A stretch of DNA of 64,000 nt from Agelas oroides (GCA_949130485.1 OX422185.1:9548118-9612117), one strand, 5' to 3'. Counted from the stretch's first letter, positions 33,829-46,087 are shown. Translations and numbers: made by a program. Notes: generated from the sequence alone by a model not told the origin.

Positions 33829-35768
33829 GACTTTGACAATGGAGCAACAGTTTGATAGTCCCTAGACTGTTCTGGAGGTGCAATGTGAAAGCACAGTCTG
33901 CTCAGTTGATTGATATTCTTTTCCCATTAGTGATAAGTACAGTACAAGGAATACATGCAGTAGTTGCCGCTTTTCTTCATACCTGCAAAGTACAAGGAAA
34001 ATACAGTACAAATTAAAGCATTCACAAAATACATCCCCCACTCAATGCAACAATTATACTTTGCCCAAAAACTGAAATAACAGTGGCTGACGCAGGAATC
34101 ATATGAGGAGCTAGAGTGGCTAGTCACTGGAAGACGCTCTAGAGTGTGGGTGCTGTTGTACAGGGGGTGCTGTTTTGCTTTAGCAGAAAGAGCAGACAGG
34201 AATACAATGAAAGCCCAAATTATCTCTTGCGATGGTTTTACTGGTAGATAGTCTCTTCTTCTGGTCAACAGAGTCTAACTCCATGAGAGCTTGCAACTTT
34301 CAGCTTCAGCAGTTGCCACTGGATGCATATGACTGAGTGAGTACTTTGCATCCCACATGGCTATATATGCTATCATGATAAAAACCTACAGACAGTACAA
34401 CTTTCAAATAATAAATTTAATGTCACAAATATATGAAAGTATATGGATAGTAGATGGAGGGCATGGCACTCTATGGCGATTAAGTGCATGTGCAAATGGC
34501 TAAAAACTGACCTTTACCCCTCCTCTTCAGGCCTGGGAACAAGGCTAGCCCTTGTACATGCAAGGACCAAACAACCTGCATGAATAAACAGGCCTAAGCT
34601 TTGGAGACGCTGACCCTTACAAGGGCTGAAAATGGAAGAACGGGTGGCGACACCACTGGATCAGAGGAGGTAGGACACGATCACGTGATGACGACTATTA
34701 ACTGACATTCCAAGGCCAATAAGTGTGGATGCAAGCTAAACGAACAACTATATGGACAAAGTCCATGATGGGTGCAACAGGCGTACATGGTTTTCGACAA
34801 AACTTAGCCTGCGAGGTGAGTCATATTAACCAATTTTGACTAGCCAAATAGTTTCAGCTTAGTCGAAAACCCCATGCGCCCTTCATAACTTAGCCCATAG
34901 AGCGATCCTTGTAGCTTCCATCCACGATTCTTGCCCTTGGAATATCATCAGAGCGCACTAATTGTCGCCACATCATGACATCATGTCCTCCCTCCTCTCC
35001 CCCTGGATCACTCCTTGATTGTGGACTATAGAGTCTTATGTGATAACCAATCTACTTTGGCATTTATTTATGGGCAAGTCTTTTAAAATTATAGTAACCA
35101 AGGGGTCTAAAAATCGGTTATACTGACATGCAGGAACTTTTCTCAGTGCATGCACTGGCCTTTTAACATAATTTTAGCTTTACTTACAACGTACCACACT
35201 TTTGCTGCTGGTCGATGTTCTCACCGTGGGCTGATAGTGATAGATAGTACAGCTGAATCAGCAAGTTACATGTCAACTCGTGATAATCACGTGGTGGGGG
35301 TCATGAGTCGTTGTGAAAGTAACGAATCCCATTTACGTACAGCTTGCCACGTGTATACGTAGCAAGGTTTTATGTCTCTCTCGCCACGTTTATACATGGT
35401 AGCGGTTTCCGTACGACGTAAATCCATGCCATAGTAATTCTCGTGATACCCCGCTCAAGGCAGTTTTTTTACGTAGGACGTAAATCCTTGCCATATCAGT
35501 ACACACTCCATCCGAGGCTACTATATACGTATACTTTTTAAGTGTCTTGCCAGTTTTATCACAATGAGAACTGTATTTATAATAATTCATGTAAGCATTT
35601 ATTATACTAATTATTTATATTGTTTTGATTAAAATTATTATCCTACGTCTAACTCACGCTAATCATGGGAATCAATGGGGAAGCCTTGCAGCTGCACGCA
35701 GTTTATAAAAAGCCGTATTTTATACTACAAGTCACGCGAGAATCCATATCAGGTACTACAAGTCACGT

Positions 35769-36283
35769 GCATGCGTAGGGTGTCCAACCTGAAATACAGA
35801 AGTGTGCGCATTGGTTCCAAAACAGTGGTTTTCATAAGAGCCAACCGAGGTAAGAAAGAAACCACAGACGGATTGGGCTCGCATGTCATTTCTTTTGGGA
35901 TCGGTGCACTTTTCCGGAAGTGGTAAATTCCGGAAAATGGCACGTGACCAAAAATTTGTTCGCCGTAACCAATAAAATTATTTCGTTCCTAGACCCACTG
36001 ACCACTGCCAGCGAGGCTACTTTAAACATGGCAGTGAGTTATACATTAGGTCTGTGAGGGTAAGTGTTTTGGGAGATAACTAGGCCCATGGCTTGATATT
36101 GGTCACGTACCATTTTGCGGGACTTACCACTTCGGGAAAAGTGCACTGTTTCCGAATAAAATTGACATTCGAACCCGATCCTTCTGTGGTTTCTTTCTTA
36201 CCTGGGTTAGCTCTTATAAAAACCACTGTTTTGGAATCAATGCGCACACTTTCATATTTCAGGTTGGATACCCTAGCATGCGT
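35769..36283. repeat. Fold-back element with 185-bp arms
   Basis: Arms 35769-35952 and 36099-36283 are reverse complements: GCATGCGTAGGGTGTCCAAC, AAAACAGTGGTTTT and GGTAAGAAAGAAACCACAGA on the left all recur inverted on the right. The spacer is about 145 bp. No coding frame. Confidence 0.75.
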
Positions 36284-36319
36284 CTGAACGTGCAATGAGG
36301 TTCGTATGATAAAATCATT

Positions 36320-36461
36320 ATCACCATAGTACCAAGCTATACCGGAAAAAAATATCACTCGTTTGTTGCCGTTGGCATTGTTACTCGTGCTGCGCACTCG
36401 TAACAATACAGACGGCAACAAACTCGTGATATTTTCCGGTATAGGTTTGTACTATGGTGAT
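36320..36461. repeat. Hairpin-forming inverted repeat (142 bp)
   Basis: The arms start ATCACCATAGTACCAAGCTA and end with its imperfect complement, sharing CTATACCGGAAAA and TTTGTTGCCGT blocks; the loop is about 30 bp. It directly follows the larger fold-back. Confidence 0.75.
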
Positions 36462-36510
36462 ACTTATATATAATCACAGACGTACAAATTCTTGATGAAA
36501 TGATCAATAT

Positions 36511-37056
36511 AAGGTGGCGGTGGAAGTCTCTCGGCTGAGGTTAACGAAAACATACACCTGGGTTACAGTCAGGACCAGTGTTACTCCTAGTTTCAGGGTT
36601 AGGGTTTGCTTTAGCGCAATCTTGCTTTGCCTAATTTAAAAAAAAGGGTTTTAGTAGCTCATTAATATATTCATGAACCCAAAATTGCCACTCGATGGAC
36701 GCATCTGCACGCTCACTGTAGGTAGCGTCCTAACCACCAATGTATCTCAAATCAGTCTGTGCCAGCTTTTGTTCAGAGCTACTCTCAAAGTCAGGCTAGA
36801 CTCATGTTTGGCGCTACTCTTGGAATGGACAACTTTGACTGCACCAAAATGAATGCACATTTCAAAAAAATCACAGCTTGTCTACGGGAGGGGCTCATTC
36901 ACGAGTGGAAGCAAGCATTACTAGCCCCACCTCTCCCCCTTATGTCGCTAAACAACTCACGGTTCTGTTCCCCACACAGCTCCTCTGCAGCTTTCTAGTC
37001 AACGGCAACGTAGTACCAACGATATATCAGTGCGCATTCTAGTTAAAGCCCAGCCC
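36511..37056 (+). mobile_element. TTAA family 2, 3'-truncated copy
   Basis: Near-identical to the first half of the element at 24787, from GGTGGCGGTGGAAGTC to GTTAAAGCCCAGCCCA. It then changes abruptly to unrelated DNA. The 5' flank reads TATAA, not TTAA, suggesting a mutated or lost target site. Confidence 0.8.
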
Positions 37057-37353
37057 AAAGTATTAAGTATCAATGATCAATATATATATAGCAGGATGTA
37101 TGGTAAATAGCAGCAGCTTGATAAGCGGATGATAATGAAATATAAAACCAAACCAGTAACAATGAGAAAATGTAGGTATATAAAAGAGCTATATATTTGA
37201 AACCACAGAAGTTAGCTAGTCCAGAAAACACACATCCTGATCGTCTACAGAGACTGTGACTCCAAATCATAATTGTCATAGGGGAAGTGGGCAGTACATT
37301 TGTGTTCAGATGGATTGTAGTGTGTGTGATCTTTCCCTTAAACCACTGCAAGT

Positions 37354-38019
37354 AGTGGCGGACCTAGAAATTTAGAAAGGGGGGTTCAGCGTACCGGAAT
37401 TTTTTGGGTTGCCACGCCCACTTTCGGTCACGTGAACGCATTCATACAAAATATAGCTGGAAGGCCGAACCGAGGGGTCCGTCACAAAAGAAATCTCGTA
37501 CACTGTCCGATAGTGTTGTTTTAGTTAACTATGACTTTAACTAAACACATTTTAGTATGGCCTTTTTAACATTTAGTTAACCAAAACTTCAACTAACTAA
37601 AAAAAATTTGCCAAGCTGGGAACTATAACTAAAATATCCAAGACATACAAGAAGAAACCTGTCGGCAGAAATCCAAACTGAAATCCAGAAATCCAAACTG
37701 AAATCCAGAAATCCACTGTGAAATCCAGAAATCCACTCTGAAATCCGAAATCCACGTGAAATCTCGTACGCCGAGGCGCGCCGTGGCGGACTCCTCGGGC
37801 CGAACTGAATATCTCGAAGCAACTCTAGGCCTAGTCAAACGTCTGGAGATCAGTAAGGAACTGATACGTGAGTGTGTAACTGTGCCTGGTTGTTGTTGCT
37901 GCATGCCACTGCTGCATAATTATTTGATGGACTCGTGCAGTTATGTACGCAAAATACATTACTAGCCGCCAAAGGGGGGTGCATTTGCACCCCCCTTACC
38001 CCCCCTAAATCCGCCACTG
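37354..38019. mobile_element. AGTGGCGG-ended DNA transposon, copy 1
   Basis: The ends AGTGGCGGACCTAG and CTAAATCCGCCACTG are inverted and GCAAGT flanks both sides. Direct repeats of AAATCCAGAAATCCA lie near 37675-37745. Copies 2 and 3 are at 59916 and 61031. The ends look hAT-like (CAGTGGCGG), but the flanking duplications seen are 5-6 bp, not 8. No transposase frame. Confidence 0.8.
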
Positions 38020-38120
38020 GCAAGTTACCAGTGTCTTCCACAAAAAATTTCATTTTTATGCTGCGGCCCACATATAGGACGTCACTCCCTTATGGAACCG
38101 AGTTAGGTCAAATGTTTCAG

Positions 38121-38411
38121 CTAGAATGCAAAACTTTGAAGCTTCCTGGAATGTATCATTGATAGAAGGAGAGTCGGTAACATCATTATGTATACTTTCT
38201 TCATCTGAATGCTGATCAATCTGTTGTGGTCTGTCATCTGAAACTGGGACTGGTTGGTGGTTTTTTCTGGAGGGGTGCTTATGAAACAACAATCACTGCA
38301 GAAAAATTTTCCATTGTAAATTAATGTTCCTTGTACGAAGCATATATCACATTCTCCACTTCCACCTTTGCCTCGAATTATCAGTTGAATGTTGGAATTA
38401 TTGGGAAGTTT
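38121..38411 (-). CDS. Possible zinc-finger exon or remnant
   Basis: A 96-codon open frame without a start codon on the minus strand contains SGECDICFVQGTLIYNGKFF followed by CSDCC, a C-x2-C-x13-C-x2-C pattern that suggests a small zinc-binding fold. It ends LQSFAF-stop. No splice sites or neighbours confirm it. It could be a host exon or part of a dead transposon protein. Confidence 0.3.
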   Translation of the reverse strand, partial: KLPNNSNIQLIIRGKGGSGECDICFVQGTLIYNGKFFCSDCCFISTPPEKTTNQSQFQMTDHNRLISIQMKKVYIMMLPTLLLSMIHSRKLQSFAF

Positions 38412-39220
38412 TTAAAATCCATCACAGGTAAGTGGTTTGTTACAATACAACAGTTGTTGATATTGCTTTGGAATTCCAAGAGTAGAAATGAGATGTGACT
38501 GCAGATCATTGAGTCACAAATGTTTATTCCATAAGACCGTGACTATTGATCCAAGTGGTGAATGAACAAAGTAGGTTTTAGTTCCTGCAAAGTATATATT
38601 ACATGTTGATATCAATTTTAATACATGCCAGGCAAGAAGTATAACAGAAATGTAATGCAACAGTGCATGGGCTTCAAGAGAAGGTGTAGATAAGGATACT
38701 CAGTGGATTGTACATTCATGTATTTAGTTTAAATATGCATTAGAAGTACAATGTGGTTTGGCTTGATGTTTAATATTTTGCCTATCACAATCCTGTAATT
38801 GAGAACAATGAGGTGACAATTGTACTAATGATTGCATGCTAATGACAGCTTATTAGGTGATACTGTAATATTCCGTTGATTACATTTTTCATATTACAGC
38901 TACTCTTACCCTGAGCACTGAAACTTTTTGCTCCCAGTATTGAACCATCTTTAAGAACAAGTACCTGTGTACAAAAACTTAATGTACTACAGTGGCACAG
39001 TATACACTAAGCTATACTATTAGCTTTGACATCCAAGTTGATTACATACCTTGAGGTGTGATGCCATGGTATCTTCATAATTTGGTACACACTACACAAC
39101 AACAGAAAGCACAGTAGAAGGGGTGCTAATAAATGATAGGAGTGTCCTTCAGAGCTAATTAGCCATAATCATAAATTATGCACTAACCATGTCTGCATAG
39201 GTCTTTTCAATCCCAGCAAT
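38412..39220. other. Unassigned AT-rich DNA
   Basis: No open frame, repeat or RNA structure that I can support between the zinc-finger-like frame and the hairpin at 39221. Confidence 0.5.
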
Positions 39221-39408
39221 ACAGCAGATTGCAAAAGTCTTGCAACAAGCAAGCTGAACAGTGGAAAACCACAATTGATTTACCCACGTATGAATCTAAT
39301 TATCTTTCCCGCCTCAGCATGCCCTTCCTCTTGGTTCATACACAGTAAATCAATTGTGGTTTTCCACTGTTCAGCTTGCTTGTTGCAAGACTTTTGCAAT
39401 CTGCTGTA
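39221..39408. repeat. Hairpin element with 60-bp arms
   Basis: 39221-39282 (ACAGCAGATTGCAAAAGTCT and on) is the nearly exact complement of 39347-39408. The spacer is about 64 bp. No coding frame. Confidence 0.85.
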
Positions 39409-39635
39409 CCAGTACTACAAAGCCATCACAAAGTACATCAAGGCAGATGGTATAGTCTGACAATGGTGATTGTCCTTACTGGAGCACACAGGAGGTTACA
39501 TCTGTCTGCAGCTAGCAAACGATCATACGCCTCATCAATGACAGTACTAGGTGCAACTGGAGGCTGGAGTGCAACCAGAAAAGAGACAAGAAGGCACCAC
39601 TTCAGCAGCCTCACGGAAATGGTCATGGTTTATCT

Positions 39636-39684
39636 TAGCCTCGTACCCAGGCTCCCGCTCACCCAGGGCCTGGGTACGAGGCTA
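39636..39684. mobile_element. 49-bp minimal TAGCCTC element with 9-bp duplication
   Basis: TAGCCTCGTACCCAGGC and GCCTGGGTACGAGGCTA are perfect inverted ends around a 15-base centre. GGTTTATCT flanks both sides exactly. Very little but the termini remains. Confidence 0.85.
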
Positions 39685-39858
39685 GGTTTATCTCTGCCTC
39701 TCTCCATGCAGAACTTTCCTGGTAGAAAATCCCGCCAGATATACTTTTGCCGCCAGAATAGCCCCACCCTTACGTTTACCGCCGAATAGCAGCATAGCAG
39801 CCCCACCCAGTACGTATTTGCCACCCTCGCTTTCACGGACTCAACGCAAAATGGTTAA

Positions 39859-41081
39859 GGTGGCGGGTAAGCTATCCACGCAAGCGCAATAATTGTTTCC
39901 GGTTTACGCCCACCATTGTACAGCTGGTTTTTATTCTTCAATGAAGCAAATCACTGTAGCAGCTGCTTCAGTAGTAGCTTATCGAAGAGCTACCTAGCCG
40001 TACAGCCGTACTACAAGCGACAAAAGCATGAAGGAAACCCTGAGAAGTTTCTACGTCGTCGATCGCCGTACATCAATGGCCACGCCCACCAAGAAGGCCA
40101 TGGATACTTCTTTTTCGCGACGCTTCGTGAATCAGGTAAACGACTTTAGCAACTCTCTTTACTATAAACAGCATCTCCAGTTGTTAGTCGAGGGGGTAAC
40201 GTAAAGTATTCGTGACTAACAAACGCCGGGGAGAGTTCGTACCGCGAAACGTCAAAAAAAGTGACTTTCCAATAACAGTTTCAACTCGCCATCCGTTAAG
40301 CTTTACAGCTTATGACCAAAACTCTACGTAGCCCCCTCTAGAGACTGTTGAACTTTCTCCAAGCCAAAAATGGAGGATGTGGCTCTCGTACTGTGCGAGT
40401 GAAACGTGATGAAAAATTGTAAAACTCAACCACTGCTCTCGGCGCTATATTCTGTAGCATGGTATCAAGATTTGTTGACACAGATAGGCTTGAGGCGATT
40501 ATGCCAGCATAATTTCTGGAATAATAGGAAGTTTCTGGAAGCAGGCATTATGCGGGAATAAACGGTGGAAAACGGGGGAATAATGCCACGTTGCATGGCT
40601 TTTCTAAATATCGCCCACTACATGTAACAGGATGGCAGAGTCTAGCAGTGCTGAGACTAGCACTAGTAGTAATTTTAGTGGTAGCAGTACAAATTTCAGT
40701 GCCTACACAAGTGAGGCAGAATCTGATTCTGTGGCGAACTCAAATGAAGCTGGCCCGAGCTTACGAGTGGTCTCTTTGTTGGATCGTTTGACAGTATATA
40801 CTGATGTGTGTAAGATAATAATAAAATGTATTATGTGGAATAATGACTTTTTTGAAAGAATAATCGGATTAAATCTAAAGAATTATCGGAACACTTTTTA
40901 GGAAGTGCGGAATAGAATAATCGGCAAATTTTTGAGCACAATTGCCTCAAGCCTAGACATAGATAGTACTTGCCATGCAGTACTTGAATATCAAGTTTGA
41001 CTGTAAGTGATTGCACAACTAGTAAGATAAGACATTTTATATATGGCAGATAATTTATTGTGAAATTATTTACCCGCCACC
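39859..41081. mobile_element. TTAA-flanked DNA transposon, family 3 (1.2 kb)
   Basis: Perfect 12-bp inverted ends GGTGGCGGGTAA and TTACCCGCCACC with TTAA at 39855-39858 and 41082-41085. Inside, a frame from 40632 reads MAESSSAETSTSSNFSGSST ... EAGPSLRVVSLLDRL, possibly the first exon of the parental transposase gene; the rest is missing. Its outer 8 bp equal those of family 2. Confidence 0.88.
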
Positions 41082-41350
41082 TTAACGTAAAAAGGAGCCG
41101 ACTGTGAAGTTACTATTATTGATATGGCAATGATTTACGTCGTACATAAAAAGGTGCCTTGTGTGAGATACTTGGGTAGATATTACATGGCAGTGATTTA
41201 CGTACCACGTAAATCAACGCCATGTATCAGACGTGGCATGGGAGACGTAAAGGCTTGCCGTGTATACACGAGGCACTCCATACGTATTTCGATGCCATGT
41301 ATTACACGTGGCATTTATTTTTTAAGAATTTACGTCAAGCTCTGAACGAC

Positions 41351-42342
41351 GGCCAGGAAAGATCGAGAAAGCAGTTTTCATCACTGTGGATGTGGTGTAA
41401 AGCTCGCGCATGCCCGTTTAAGTGCGGGGAAGGTCCGAGAAAGTAGTTTTAACCACCGTGGATGATCTGCGAAGCTCGTGCAGACCTGTGTAAGTGCCAG
41501 GAATGATTTTCACCACTGTGGAGGTTTTTTGAAGCTCATTCCAGCTGGTTTTATGGCCACGAAAGATCAAGAAAGCAATTTTCATCACCGTAGAAGTCCT
41601 GTGAAGCACGTGCAGGCCTGTTTAAGTGCCAGGAAAGACAGAGAAAGCAGTTTTCACCACTGTGGATGTGCTATAAAGCTCGTGCATGCCTGTTTAAGTG
41701 CGGGGAAGGTCCGAGAAAGTAGTTTTAACCACCGTGGAGGACCTGCGAAGCTCGTGCAGACCTGTTTATGTGCCAGCAATTATCTAGAAAGCATTTTTTA
41801 TCAGCGTGAAGGTGCAGAGTAACTCGTGCAGACCTGTTTAAGTGGCTAGAAGGTCCGACAAAGCCATTTTAACTACTGTGGACGTCCTCTGAAGCTCGTG
41901 CAGGCATGTTTAAGTGCCGGGAAGGTCCGACAAATCCATTTTAACCACTGTGGAGCTCCTGTGAAGCTCGTGCAAGGCTGTTTAAACCCCAGGGAAGATG
42001 AAGAAAGCAATTTTTTCTAGTGTGGAGGTCCAGTGAAGCGCGTGCAGGCCTGTTTAAGTGCCAAGAAAGACGGAGAAAGCAGTTTTTACTACTGTGGAGG
42101 TCTTGTGAATCTCGTGCAAGCCTGTTTAAGCGCCAGGAAAGATCGAGAAAGCAGTTTTCCTCACTGTGGATGTGCTATAAAGCTCGTGCATGCCTGTTTA
42201 AGTGCAGGGAAGGTCCGAGAAAGTAGTTTTAACCACCGTGGAAGACCTGCGAAGCTCGTGCAGACCTGTTTATGTGCCAGCAATGATCTAGAAAGCAGTT
42301 AGTGAAGGTGCAGAGTAACTCGTGCAGACCTGTTTAACTACC
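41351..42342 (+). repeat. 72-bp satellite, forward block 4
   Basis: About 14 units in forward orientation, alternating between GAGAAAGCAGTTTT units, GAGAAAGTAGTTTTAACCAC units and GACAAAGCCATTTTAAC units in a partly regular order. It ends near GTTTAACTACCAG. Confidence 0.9.
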
Positions 42343-42849
42343 AGATGAGATGCCTGAATACCTTGAATTGACTATATGCAATCGAAAAATCTATGCAGGT
42401 ACCATTACTAGGTAGTCCTATTTAGCGCACAGAATCCACTTGGAGTATACGGCCGTAGTGTTGCGAAAACTACAAGCGAAGCGAAGCGGATCTAGCCTGT
42501 GCGTAGTCTCGTTCCCCAGACACCAAATTCTTTGCGCGCGCCCTGCGGCCTAACCCAACGAGTCAACGAGGTGACGTCATGTCCATGTGGCAGCACTATC
42601 AGAAAGTTGGAGACTAACCTTGTGCAAGACCGCCAAGCGATTCTCACCAGCAGACAATCCCCCAGTGAGCGAAAGTTGGAACTCACAGCAGCAGGTCGCA
42701 GCTCTGTCTCAGTGCACTACAGAACAACCTCGCATTTCCCGTTGGTTTGGTGAGTTAGCCTGAGCAATTACTCTCTCGTAGTCATACTCTCGTTGGAATC
42801 TGGCCTCGCGAAACTAAGTTCTCTCTGTCTGTCTTTCTATCTCTTTGTC

Positions 42850-42880
<31 letters not shown>

Positions 42881-44419
42881 CTCGCCGCATGTTGTGTGTA
42901 CCGTCTTTGGCTTTGCTTGTGATCAACAAGGCACAGCTCTAGATCTGTCTTGATATTTATGAAGCGCAAGAGATGCTATACCTCCGTAGTCAGCGCTGTA
43001 CCTCTGCTTATAATTTTGGCGTTACAGTGGTTTTAGTGACTTTGCAACACGGGTCAAAAAGCGTAAGCGTAAAGCGGAAATTAAATTTTGGCTTCTTGTG
43101 GTCGGACTACCGCGCTTTCTTGACCAATTTGTGCTGTTTATACAGTCATGCAAATTGCCCACAAATTGGATTAATCGCTTTCCGCCTTAGGAGCACGCTC
43201 TGCAAAGATCACTAAAACCACAGAGCATTCTTATTGTCGTTGCCATGCTCTCTGACACTTTAACGAGTAGTCGTGTGGTTCCTCCGCCGAATCCTCGTCT
43301 GGCCATGTCAGTATGGAGTAGTCCTCCAACCGTTCATTGACATCACGGTCACACCAATCTCTGCTGGGTTCCAACATCTGCGATACCCTGCAGGGTGTCA
43401 AACTGGAGGAGTCACCACCCTTGACTCTCGCCGTGAGGGAATCCAGTCATTCTCCAAATTTGGCCGGAGTTTCCAGCACAGTTGCGCTACCGCGCCGGCG
43501 CTCACCAATGATGTAATGACTAACTATCCAATGGCCAATCATTTCAATTATGGATGATGTAATATAGTAGTATAATAGTCAGCAGTCTTTGCCTCTGTCA
43601 CTTGTGACCAAGTTACAACAGTAAGCTCAGATACTAAAACCTCTCTGTGTGCATGCTGTAGGTTTCTCTACGGGCTGGATCAGGGACTGTGTTAGGGTAA
43701 GGGCTTTGTACTTTATACACGTGTATATATGTGGAGATGGATAAAGACGGGGTCTTTTTGACTACAGCTGTCCTTCCTCTCGCAATTAAATACACTGTGG
43801 TAGCTAAGTGGAGATCCCCTGCGGACGGGGTTGCGGGCCTGGGTGGGTTGACTGTACAAGCACTTTGCCTGAGCGGATACTCTCACTCTCCACCACCTCA
43901 GCCTCTAGCTCAATTATCTCTTCACCAAGGGGCTATCCTATGGTTAACTTTGGTAAATGGGAATGGGGCTGGGACAAGGAATTATTATTGGAGAGATACT
44001 CCCTCATGCACAGTGAGAAGTCTAGCCTGGTGCTTATTGTTATGCTGTTTAGGTCTAAGGCATGCCTGAGGTATCATGGTTGTTAGAACACGTGCGTCTT
44101 CAGGTGTAAACTTAAGACTGTGACAAAATAGCACATCTGGTAGGTTGCTAACTGTTTGCCAGATCTACGAAGAAAGAATGTAAAGCTCATTCAAATTTTA
44201 AATTATGTCACTCACACTTGAGTTATTGTACTAAAAAAATAAAATAATTTTAAAAAATGATGGTTCAGGGTTAGAGTTCAGGTTTAGGATTAGTGTTAGG
44301 GGTAGGGTTAGGGTTAAGTAGACCAGCTGGGATAGGGGGAGAAATGGGCAATGGGTTGTAAAGATGTATTTAACTAAGCTGTGGAAGGCTATACCCGTAA
44401 CGTAACTGTGAGTGAAGCT
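42343..44419. other. Unassigned DNA with a poly-T tract
   Basis: A pyrimidine tract with about 22 T lies near 42855-42882. A frame at 43273-43557 stays open for 94 codons with mixed composition but no known motif, and its splice context is unconvincing. Near 42499 there is a TAGTCTCGTTCCCCAGAC word like a MULE end, without a found partner. No gene is called. Confidence 0.5.
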
Positions 44420-45150
44420 CACAGTAGTAACTCAAGTGTGAATGAGCTTCACACTCATAGCGTAACAGGTAGTAACTCAAGTGTGAATGAGCTTCACCCC
44501 TTACTTTAGCATAACAGTAGTAACTCAAGTGTGAATGAGCTTCACACTCTGTAGCGTAACAGGTAGTAACTCAAGTGTGAATGAGCTTCACCCCTTACTT
44601 TAGCATAACAGTAGTAACTCAAGTGTGAATGAGCTTCACACTCGTAGCGTAACGATGAGTGAGCCTCACAGTAGTAACTAAAGTGTGAATGAGCTTCACA
44701 CTCACAATTTAGAATGTGAATGAACTTCTTACCTTAGCGTAACAGTAGTAACTCAAGTGTGAATGAGCTTCACCCCTTACCTTAGCCCTTTCACAGTAGT
44801 AACTCAAGTGTGAATGAGCTTCACACTCGTAGCGTAACAGTAGTAACTCAAGTGTGAATGAGCTTCACATTCTAGCGTAACAGTAGTAACTCAAGTGTGA
44901 ATGAGCTTCACCCCTTACCTTAGCATAACAGTAGTAACTCAAGTGTGAATGAGCTTCACACTTGTAGCGTAACAGGTAGTAACTCAAGTGTGAATGAGCT
45001 TCACCCCTTACCTTAGCATAACAGTAGTAACTCAAGTGTGAATGAGCTTCACATTCTAGCGTAACAGTAGTAACTCAAGTGTGAATGAGCTTCACACTCG
45101 TAGCGTAACAGTAGTAACTAAAGTGTGAGTGAGCCTCACAGATAACACAG
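44420..45150. repeat. Dyad-containing minisatellite, about 15 units
   Basis: Units of about 40-50 bp with the core AGTAGTAACTCAAGTGTGAA and TGAGCTTCACACTC-GTAGCGTAA. Each unit contains GTGTGAA-TGAGC-TTCACAC, a 7-bp-arm hairpin. Two spacer types (ACTCGTAGCGTAAC and CCCTTACCTTAGCATAAC) alternate over much of the array. No coding frame. Confidence 0.92.
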
Positions 45151-46087
45151 AGCAGCCCCAACCCAGCCCTAGGCCTACCTCAGCCTTGCGGAACCGACTA
45201 CAGCCCTAGGCATACCATTACTATAGTAAAGCACACGCCATAACTAGCGTAACAATGCCGTTACTAGGATAGATACACCGTTACTAAGAGAAGCACGCTC
45301 CCATTTAAAGCCTGTCGACCGAGTATCACACACAAACTACTATACTCACCGTGAGATAGTCACCACAGTACAGACCCAAATGACCAGCGAAAGAATCTTT
45401 GGTACAGGAGTGCCTACCATCGAAGAACAAGCCTCCCAGACGCTCCACCAAGACGACACGATAGCGAACCGGAATCCCATACGTTAAACGTTCGCCCATC
45501 CCCCTATTTAATATTATGGTACCTCCACCCATTGAGCCCCACCCCCAATTTGTTTAGTAATTTGAATATTCATAGCACTGTGAATGCTCATAGCACTATG
45601 TGCCAACCAAAAGCTGGGCTCCTCAAAGCAAACCTTAGGCGGGGAGTGGTCCCGCCCTTTCTGTAGTAGGCCACCGGTCGGGAGTTCAAAGGGACTGAAA
45701 CCCGTGGTCATGCGAGGACCAGAAAGGGTAGATCTACTCCCCTGATGACCAGTGTTTTTTGAGCATATCTCCCAAAAACAGTAACTGCCCCATCCATTTG
45801 AGCCATAAATGCCCCACCCATTTAAGCCATAAAATGCCCCCATCTCCCTTTATGTCACTTTATGTATGTGTGGAACTTCAAACATCGATGTGCCAGCGGT
45901 GTTGGTGCTCCCCCACTCGACACACAACTTAATGTAAGAGCAGTTTGGGTTTACAGCTAAATAATTTTGTTGGTAAGCATAAAACGTTGGTGCTAAGCGT
46001 TTGCTCGTTTACAGCTGTGCTAAGCGTTTGCTCAGGGCTTCAATATTTTCCGGACCAGACCAGTACCAGTGACTAAACACGGAACAT
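45151..46087. other. Unassigned DNA
   Basis: Open frames on the minus strand (45326-45532 and 45514-45843) include a GWGIYGSNGWGSY-type stretch that comes from short repeats of CCCATTTGAGCCATAAATG, so I do not call them genes. CTAAGCGTTTGCTC occurs twice near 45990-46032. Nothing else is seen. Confidence 0.5.

Larger units (their letters stand above)
32909..41350. other. 8.4-kb composite block between array blocks 3 and 4
   Basis: Non-array DNA bounded on both sides by the 72-bp repeat. Its edges carry degenerate words of the type ACGTAAATCCATGCCAT. 32930-33010 is the reverse complement of 35285-35360 (GGGATTCGTTACTTTCACAA), and 35392-35500 is the reverse complement of 41118-41230. So at least one inverted-end element family lies here. 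The block also contains the elements listed separately (33691, 35769, 36320, 36511, 37354, 39221, 39636, 39859) and a possible zinc-finger exon (38121-38411). The remaining DNA shows nothing recognisable. Confidence 0.55.

Noticed and set aside
37354-38019. Firm assignment of the CAGTGGCGG elements to hAT
   Set aside because: The ends look hAT-like, but the visible flanking duplications in three copies are 5-6 bp, not 8 bp.
41351-42342. CRISPR-like array
   Set aside because: Units are contiguous and variable without spacers, the context is an intron-rich eukaryote, and no cas genes are present.
43273-43557. 94-codon frame as a host exon
   Set aside because: Reasonable composition but no clear acceptor or donor, no motif, and no neighbouring exon in phase.
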